From: CAZRXG01 sp964603985 | GTDB lineage: Bacteria; Chloroflexota; Anaerolineae; Aggregatilineales; UBA3940 | Length of the DNA: 44,920 nucleotides | Assembly (NCBI GenBank): GCA_964603985.1 | Contig: CAZRXG010000036.1 | Span: 1 to 44,920, forward strand | Reading direction: 5' to 3' | Shown: positions 40,176 to 44,920 of the stretch, piece by piece | How positions within the stretch are numbered: position 1 is the stretch's first letter | Layout: each line of letters opens with the position of its first letter | Program-made: the position numbers and the translations under genes | Notes under the pieces: generated by a model | Seen by the model: the letters and a program-made list of their open reading frames with translations, nothing else | Database searches by the model: none | Told to the model about the DNA's origin: nothing

Positions 40176-40379
40176 TCAGATCGGCTCGGTTCGGTCCCCG
40201 GTCAGAAGCAACACCAACCCGACGACAAAGGCAGCGACTCCCACAATCGTTCCTATGATCTGGCCGAGGCCGAACGTCCCCGGCAACATGCCGACGCCGA
40301 CTGCGTCGGCCAGCACGGACAGCAGCGCGACGATCACGCCCGCGATCAGCAGAATAAGCCCCAGGGTTTTGCGCGACAT
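40176..40379 (-). CDS. Small two-span membrane protein
   Basis: A 67-residue protein with two hydrophobic helices (LGLILLIAGVIVALLSVLADAVGVG and IIGTIVGVAAFVVGLVLLLTG). A good ribosome site (GGAGGGTCGTCAC) precedes the ATG at 40379, which supports a real gene. Similar small proteins are frequent in Anaerolineae. No function is known. Confidence 0.7.
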   Translation of the reverse strand: MSRKTLGLILLIAGVIVALLSVLADAVGVGMLPGTFGLGQIIGTIVGVAAFVVGLVLLLTGDRTEPI

Positions 40380-40477
40380 GTGACGACCCTCCTTTGGTAC
40401 ACCTTACACTGATGTGATTCCTACCCACCAGTATAGTGCAGTTTCGCTCAAATCGCGCATACAGCCGCCGGCCGCCG

Positions 40478-40894
40478 TCACATCACGACGTGGGGATTGC
40501 TAACGAGCGAGTCGGGGGGGATATCCAGCAAGGCCCCGACCTTTGATTGCAGCTCGTTGACCTGGAAATGTGACTTCTTGACGACTTCGGTGACGCCCGG
40601 CAGCTTCAGCATATCCTCCTGGCCCAGGCTCAGCGCAGACACGACGATGACGGGAACGTGGCGCGTGGCGGCGTTGCCCCTCAAATAGGTGAACACCTGG
40701 AAGCCGTTCATGCGGGGCATCATGAGATCCAGCAGGATGAGGGCAGGGACCTGATCCTCGATACAGGCCAGCGCTTCCAGACCGTCCGAGGCCGTCCGGG
40801 TTTTCAGCCCCAGTCCCTCAAGGACCTTACTGAGAATCCACTGTGCGTCGGAGTCGTCGTCCACGATCAGAACGTACTTATCACCATCCTCCAT
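40478..40894 (-). CDS. Stand-alone response regulator receiver protein
   Basis: A 138-residue receiver. YVLIVDDDSDAQ gives the acidic residues, LILLDLMMPRMNG the phosphoacceptor Asp, VIVVSALS the Ser and EVVKKSHF the Lys, so unlike the array at 26576-29886 all catalytic positions are present. A short C-terminal tail (DIPPDSLVSNPHVVM) follows the last helix. I chose the ATG at 40894, behind AGGAG; a start 10 codons upstream is possible. TATAAT on the minus strand at 41002-41007 may be its -10 box. Confidence 0.85.
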   Translation of the reverse strand: MEDGDKYVLIVDDDSDAQWILSKVLEGLGLKTRTASDGLEALACIEDQVPALILLDLMMPRMNGFQVFTYLRGNAATRHVPVIVVSALSLGQEDMLKLPGVTEVVKKSHFQVNELQSKVGALLDIPPDSLVSNPHVVM

Positions 40895-41095
40895 CGGGCC
40901 TACTCCTCTAAAACCTGACGCCACAGGGCGCTCTCCCCGGCGAGCCTGTCACGAGGGAGGCGCCCGGTAATATGCCTGGATGTCCGGAGTTGTCAGTCCT
41001 TATTATAATCTGCTTATGGAGCGCTGTGCGTTACAACGGTGATACAGGTTGGCGAGTCTGCCCTGAAATTGCCGGTGGGGTCGCCCGGTGCGCGT

Positions 41096-42226
41096 TCAGG
41101 GCGCGACGGGCCGGTGCATCCCGGTGAAGTGATCGTAGACGATGCGGGCCACGTCGGCGATGGTCTGCGTGCCGGGCCAGTCGGGGTTGCCCTGCATGAA
41201 GATCGCCAGCGCGAAGGCCCCCTCGCCCGTCTCGATGATGCCCGCCTCGTGGAAAAAGTGGACGTCGTAAAGCGTGTCGGCGGCGCGGAAGCCGTTCTTG
41301 ACGTAGGCGTGAACGGCGTCATCTTCGGGTAAGCCTCCCAGCATGGCCGACCCTTCGCGGCTCTTTTCCATCCAGTCGAGCCACAGGGCGGTGTGTCCGG
41401 CGTCGAGCACCTCACCCCGCGCGATCCGCGCGTAAAGCCCCGCAAGCTCAAGCGGCGCGAAGGCTTTGTCGCAGCGTATATTGCCGGGCACGCAGCGCAG
41501 CAAAACGTAGCCCCCCGGCAGGCCGAGCGCGTCGTCGCCCCGGCTGTAACGTGTGTCGGAGTTGGGGACGTACTCCCCGCACGGCCAGCTTTGCCAGCTC
41601 AACACGAAGTTGTTCTCGCGGCTCAGGCCCTGGTAGGCCAGCCAGTCGTTGAAGGGCGCAAGCCCGCCCACCCGCTCAAGCACGCACGTGGTGTCCGGGT
41701 TGGAGCTGACGTTCAGCATCGGCTCGATGACCTCGCGGTCGCCGGGCTGCTCGTCAAGCAGACCGCGCTCGACCAGCCACAGGTAGTAGGCGGCCAGCGG
41801 GCCTTTGAAGGTGCTGAGCGCGTAGTGGCGGGCCTCGCCGTTGACGCCGACGGCTTGCCCACTCTGGACATCAACGAAGCCGATGCCCAGGTCGAAGCCC
41901 TGGGGGTGGACGTGCTCGGCCAGATAGCGCTCGATGGCCTCGGTCATCGGGCCGTAGTCGCCCGGTTGGGGCGTGGGTGTGGGCGTGGGGGCGGGGGTGG
42001 GAGACGGTGGCGAGGGGGACGAGATGGCGTCGATCGTCATCAGGGCCGTCGGCCTGGCCGGGGGCAGCGTGGCGAGGGCGAGCCCCGGTGAGGGCGGCCC
42101 GGCGGCCCGGTTCTCTCCTGCGACGACGCCCGAAGCGAACACGTAAGCTGCACTGCCCACCACGACAACGGCCAGCCCTACAATCAACATACCGCGCGCG
42201 ATGGGTTTCAGTTTCGGGGAGGGCAT
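41096..42226 (-). CDS. Beta-lactamase-fold serine hydrolase, membrane-anchored
   Basis: A 376-residue protein. An N-terminal membrane anchor (GMLIVGLAVVVVGSAAYVFASG) is followed by a Pro/Thr-rich linker (residues 70-90) and a class A beta-lactamase/PBP-type domain. That domain has STFK (Ser138-Lys141), SSN (174-176) and a KNG triad (310-312) where KTG is usual. It could be a carboxypeptidase, esterase or beta-lactamase. The paralog at 42254-43819, 27 bp upstream, suggests a two- or three-gene operon with the PhzF-family gene. Four Cys in the domain (such as PDTTCVL and WPCGEY) could form extracytoplasmic disulfides. Confidence 0.8.
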   Translation of the reverse strand: MPSPKLKPIARGMLIVGLAVVVVGSAAYVFASGVVAGENRAAGPPSPGLALATLPPARPTALMTIDAISSPSPPSPTPAPTPTPTPQPGDYGPMTEAIERYLAEHVHPQGFDLGIGFVDVQSGQAVGVNGEARHYALSTFKGPLAAYYLWLVERGLLDEQPGDREVIEPMLNVSSNPDTTCVLERVGGLAPFNDWLAYQGLSRENNFVLSWQSWPCGEYVPNSDTRYSRGDDALGLPGGYVLLRCVPGNIRCDKAFAPLELAGLYARIARGEVLDAGHTALWLDWMEKSREGSAMLGGLPEDDAVHAYVKNGFRAADTLYDVHFFHEAGIIETGEGAFALAIFMQGNPDWPGTQTIADVARIVYDHFTGMHRPVAP

Positions 42227-42253
42227 GTCGAGGTGGCTCGCCGGTTTTGGGGA

Positions 42254-43819
42254 TCAGGGTGTGCTCAGGTGGACTTCGGTGAAGTGCTCGTACGTCAGGC
42301 CGACGACCTCGGCCAGCGGCTCGGTGCCGGGCCACTCAGGGTTGCGCTGCATGAACACGGCCAGCGTGTAAGCGCCGTCTGCGGTCTCGATGACGCCCGC
42401 CTCGCCGACGAAGTTGACGCGGTACTCCTCGCTGGCCTGGTACGTGCCACCCTTGACGTACACCTGAGCCGCCGCCTGCCGGGGGAGACTGTCGAGGAAG
42501 ATCGAGGTGCCGCGGCGCGGCGTGAGCCAACCGAGCAGCAGGGTGGTGTGCTCGGCGTTGAGGATCTCGCCCCGGTAGAGCCGCGCGTAGAACCAGGCCA
42601 GCTCGACGGGGGCGAAAGCCTTATCACAGGGCACAAATTCGGAGGGGCAGGTCAGCAGCGCGCTGTCACCCGGCAGGCCGAGCGCCTCGTCGCCCTGGCT
42701 GTAGCGCCTGTCGGGCGGCGGGATGTAGCGGACGCCGCTCTCTTCGCAGGGCCAGTCCTGCCACTTGAACACGAAGTTGTTCTGACGGCTGAGTCCCTGC
42801 GCGTACAGCCAGTCGTTGAACGAGGCGATGCCGCCCACCCGTTGGAAGATGCAGGTGGTGTCAACATTGGAGCTGTACTGCAACATGCGCCGGAGGCGAT
42901 CCTGATCGCCGGAGTGCTCCTCGCTGCCGTGTTCGAGCAGCCACAGGTAATAAGCCGCCAGCGGCCCCTTGAAGGTGCTCATGGAGTGGTAGCGGGTGTC
43001 GCCGTTGATGCTGATCACCTGGCCGGTCTGGATGTCAACGAAGCCGACGCCCACGTCGTAGCCCCAATCGTAGACGGTCTCGGTCAGGTACTCCTCCAGA
43101 GCGCGGATCATCGGCTGGTAGTCCGCGGGCTGTGGGATGGCGGTGGCAAAGGGAATGTCCAGAGAGGCCGGTGCAGGCGTGATCTGGGCGTCGGCGACGC
43201 GATCGGGCACGCTCACCGGGATCGCGGGCGGGGCGTCGCCCGCCGGCAGAGGGGCAGTCGTCGTCGGCACGGCGGCCCGCGCGATCTGGCCCTGACGGAT
43301 CAGCGACAGGGTCTTAAAGAACAGCGTGGAGATCGCGTAGAAGGCGATCAGCACGGCCAGCGCTGCCCCGGCGTTGACCAGGATCAGACGGCCCAGGCCC
43401 GACCTGGGAGAGCGCCTGCGACGCCGGGCGCGGGGCTTGATCTCCGGCGCCTCGACTTCAATCGTCGGGTCGGTGTACCAGCTTGCAAACAGGGTGTCGT
43501 CGGTGACGGGGAGCAGGGGGGGAAACTCAGGGGGAGGCGCGTGCCACTGTCCCGGCTTATCCAGGCTGGCCCCCAGTTGTTCGAGGTACTGCCGGGCCTG
43601 CATGTCACCCGGCTGGAGGCGCAGAACCTGCCTCAGGCAGTAGATCGTCTCCTGCGGTGCGTCGGGCTTGTAAGCCAGGTGGGCGAGGACGGCCCAGGCC
43701 GCGGCGTTGTCCAGAGTCTCCTTGAGCAGCTGCGCAACAACGTCGTGCGCCTCGTCCTTTTTACCCGCCTTGATAAGCTTGATGGCGTCCTGAACACGGA
43801 CGGTCTCTTGTTCCGGCAT
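42254..43819 (-). CDS. TPR / beta-lactamase-fold serine hydrolase, membrane-spanning
   Basis: A 521-residue paralog of the next gene with an added N-terminal part. Residues 1-90 are TPR-like helices (IKLIKAGKKDEAHDVVAQLL, AAWAVLAHLAY, CLRQVLRLQPGDMQARQYLEQLG), predicted cytoplasmic. A membrane helix follows (RLILVNAGAALAVLIAFYAIS), then a linker and an external beta-lactamase-fold domain with STFK, YSSN and VKGG. TPR in the cytosol plus hydrolase outside suggests it couples an inside partner to cell-envelope chemistry; that is inference. I chose the ATG at 43819; a GTG at 43828 is also in frame. Neither has a strong ribosome site. Confidence 0.8.
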   Translation of the reverse strand: MPEQETVRVQDAIKLIKAGKKDEAHDVVAQLLKETLDNAAAWAVLAHLAYKPDAPQETIYCLRQVLRLQPGDMQARQYLEQLGASLDKPGQWHAPPPEFPPLLPVTDDTLFASWYTDPTIEVEAPEIKPRARRRRRSPRSGLGRLILVNAGAALAVLIAFYAISTLFFKTLSLIRQGQIARAAVPTTTAPLPAGDAPPAIPVSVPDRVADAQITPAPASLDIPFATAIPQPADYQPMIRALEEYLTETVYDWGYDVGVGFVDIQTGQVISINGDTRYHSMSTFKGPLAAYYLWLLEHGSEEHSGDQDRLRRMLQYSSNVDTTCIFQRVGGIASFNDWLYAQGLSRQNNFVFKWQDWPCEESGVRYIPPPDRRYSQGDEALGLPGDSALLTCPSEFVPCDKAFAPVELAWFYARLYRGEILNAEHTTLLLGWLTPRRGTSIFLDSLPRQAAAQVYVKGGTYQASEEYRVNFVGEAGVIETADGAYTLAVFMQRNPEWPGTEPLAEVVGLTYEHFTEVHLSTP

Positions 43820-43829
43820 ACCTGGCACG

Positions 43830-44753
43830 CTAAGAGAGCATCAACTCACCTTCGATGACAATCACCGCCTGCCCGCCAACCCGCACCTCGGTGATCGCGC
43901 CCTCGCGGATGTCGACGTCAACCTCAATCAGGCTGGGACGGCCCATCTCAAATCCCTGCTCGATGACGATGTGGGTAGTTGACACCTCGTGCTCGTACTC
44001 AAAGACCTGGTGGGCCAGCAGATAAGCGCCCAGCGCCCCGGCCATGCTGCCAGTCGCGGGGTCTTCAAACACGCCGACCAGAGGGTCGAAGTTGCGGACG
44101 TGGACGTGGTGGGCGGCGTCGAGCGTTTGCAGCGTGAACACCTCGCCGCCGGTGACGCTCATCGAGCGGCAGACCTCGTTGAAGAGGCCGACGTTGAGCG
44201 AGATGCGCTGGATGGCGTCCAGGGAGGCGAGGGGGATGATCAGCCCCGGCAGGCCGGTTGAGAAAACCTGAGCGGGCAGATCGGGGTGCAGGTCAGCCTG
44301 ATCCAGGCCGAGCGCCTGCGCCAGTTTGTCCCTGTCCTCGTAAACGGTGCCGTGACGCGCCTCGTCCTGGGTCATCACGGCCCGGTTGGTGGTGTCATCA
44401 CCGTCGGTGATCAGGTCAACGGCCAGCGTCCCGGCCCCGGTCTGCTGCCAGATGCGCGTCACCGGCCCGGTGATCTGGTACTCGCCCAGGTGAGCCAGCA
44501 CGATGTGCGTCCCGATGGTCGGGTGCCCGGCGAAGGGCAGCTCGGTGGAAGGCGTGAAGAAGCGCACCCACACGTCGGCGTTGGGGTCGGTCGGCGGCAG
44601 GACAAAGGCCGTCTCGGAGAGGTTCATCTCGCGGGCGATTTGCTGCATCTCATCGTCGCTCAGGCCCTCGGCCTCAGGAAAGACGGCGACCGGGTTGCCG
44701 CCGAAGATGACCTCGGTGAAGACATCAGCCTGGATGAAGCGGTAACGTCGCAC
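43830..44753 (-). CDS. PhzF-family isomerase/epimerase-like protein
   Basis: A 307-residue protein with the PhzF fold (diaminopimelate-epimerase-like). It has FIQADVFTEVIFGGNPVAVFPEAEGLSDDEMQQIAREMNLSETAFV with the catalytic Glu in SETAFV, then RFFTPSTELPFAGHPTIGTHIVL and DPATGSMAGALGAYL. Most members are not phenazine enzymes and have unknown substrates. It is the first gene of the minus-strand group with the two serine hydrolases (10-bp gap to the next), and no phenazine genes are nearby. Confidence 0.92.
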   Translation of the reverse strand: MRRYRFIQADVFTEVIFGGNPVAVFPEAEGLSDDEMQQIAREMNLSETAFVLPPTDPNADVWVRFFTPSTELPFAGHPTIGTHIVLAHLGEYQITGPVTRIWQQTGAGTLAVDLITDGDDTTNRAVMTQDEARHGTVYEDRDKLAQALGLDQADLHPDLPAQVFSTGLPGLIIPLASLDAIQRISLNVGLFNEVCRSMSVTGGEVFTLQTLDAAHHVHVRNFDPLVGVFEDPATGSMAGALGAYLLAHQVFEYEHEVSTTHIVIEQGFEMGRPSLIEVDVDIREGAITEVRVGGQAVIVIEGELMLS

Positions 44754-44865
44754 CCTGGTATCCTCCGGTTGCGGGTTGGAAGTCAGCGGTCAAGACGTGT
44801 TCCATTGTATCACAGGCGGAAAAAGTTGGTAAGCCCGGCCACAGGCTGGGGTGCGTTCCAATTCG

Positions 44866-44890
44866 GGGGTGAGTCGTTTGTTTCACCCCC
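44866..44890. repeat. Hairpin at the window end
   Basis: GGGGGTGA (44866-44873) and TCACCCCC (44883-44890) form an 8-bp stem. It lies upstream of the PhzF-family gene, in sequence that continues past the window. Nothing else is recognised in 44754-44920. Confidence 0.5.
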
Positions 44891-44920
44891 CTGTGAGCCT
44901 GACGGCTCATCCGTCCCCCC

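Noticed and set aside
1..44920. tRNA or rRNA genes
   Set aside because: I scanned for T-arm signatures and cloverleaf stems and for rRNA landmarks, and found none that I could support.

Overview
The window is GC-rich (roughly 65% by eye) and carries 40 protein genes that I can support, with no rRNA or tRNA. Several features fit a Chloroflexota genome, most likely of the Anaerolineae type: large GT-C membrane glycosyltransferase-like proteins with beta-sandwich tails, a REP-associated transposase with REP hairpins, DUF6585 and DUF6941 proteins, DUF4129-type transglutaminases and TP-rich lipoprotein linkers. This placement is inference from gene content. A 100-N scaffold gap inside a 15-bp tandem repeat (16710-16809) shows that this is a draft assembly.

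Layout. 396-1057: a VapBC-like toxin-antitoxin pair. 1086-6300 (-): two paralogous GT-C membrane proteins. 6343-6861: a long, highly structured leader behind a good promoter. It precedes an opine-dehydrogenase-like gene coupled to a cobalamin-dependent mutase-like gene (6862-9689). 9737-15759: DUF6585 protein, RAYT transposase, two tandem DinB genes, MgtC/DUF4010 membrane protein, guanylate cyclase, RmlC-like epimerase and a stand-alone receiver. 16128-19823: Hsp20, a lipoprotein with a duplicated domain, and a GAF histidine kinase. 20020-21397: a cassette of DUF6941 plus a HicA/HicB-like pair, bounded by 59-bp direct repeats. 21556-22290: an AT-richer orphan membrane protein.

22665-32317 (-): a directon of ten genes with short gaps or overlaps. 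In transcription order it encodes Mrp/ApbC, a HEAT-repeat protein, four tandem zinc-ribbon/receiver proteins, a YkoF-TrmO fusion, the radical SAM enzyme AmrS, a secreted metallo-beta-lactamase-fold lipoprotein and an alpha/alpha-toroid protein. A divergent XRE-cupin regulator lies upstream. 33158-36937 (-): an AT-richer gene for a large STAND-like NTPase with a probable PD-(D/E)xK nuclease head, a candidate anti-phage gene. 36938-37734: REP-like and repeat sequences, a near-perfect sigma-70 promoter, and three hairpins with an identical core and covarying stems. These precede a membrane transglutaminase (37735-40044). 40176-44753 (-): a small membrane protein, a receiver, two paralogous beta-lactamase-fold serine hydrolases and a PhzF-family protein.

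The best candidates for something undescribed are the triple covarying hairpin element (37246-37459), the structured leader with competing hairpins (6495-6809), the zinc-ribbon/receiver/pseudo-receiver array (26576-29886), and the nuclease-STAND gene. All structure and homology calls were made by eye, without alignment or folding software.
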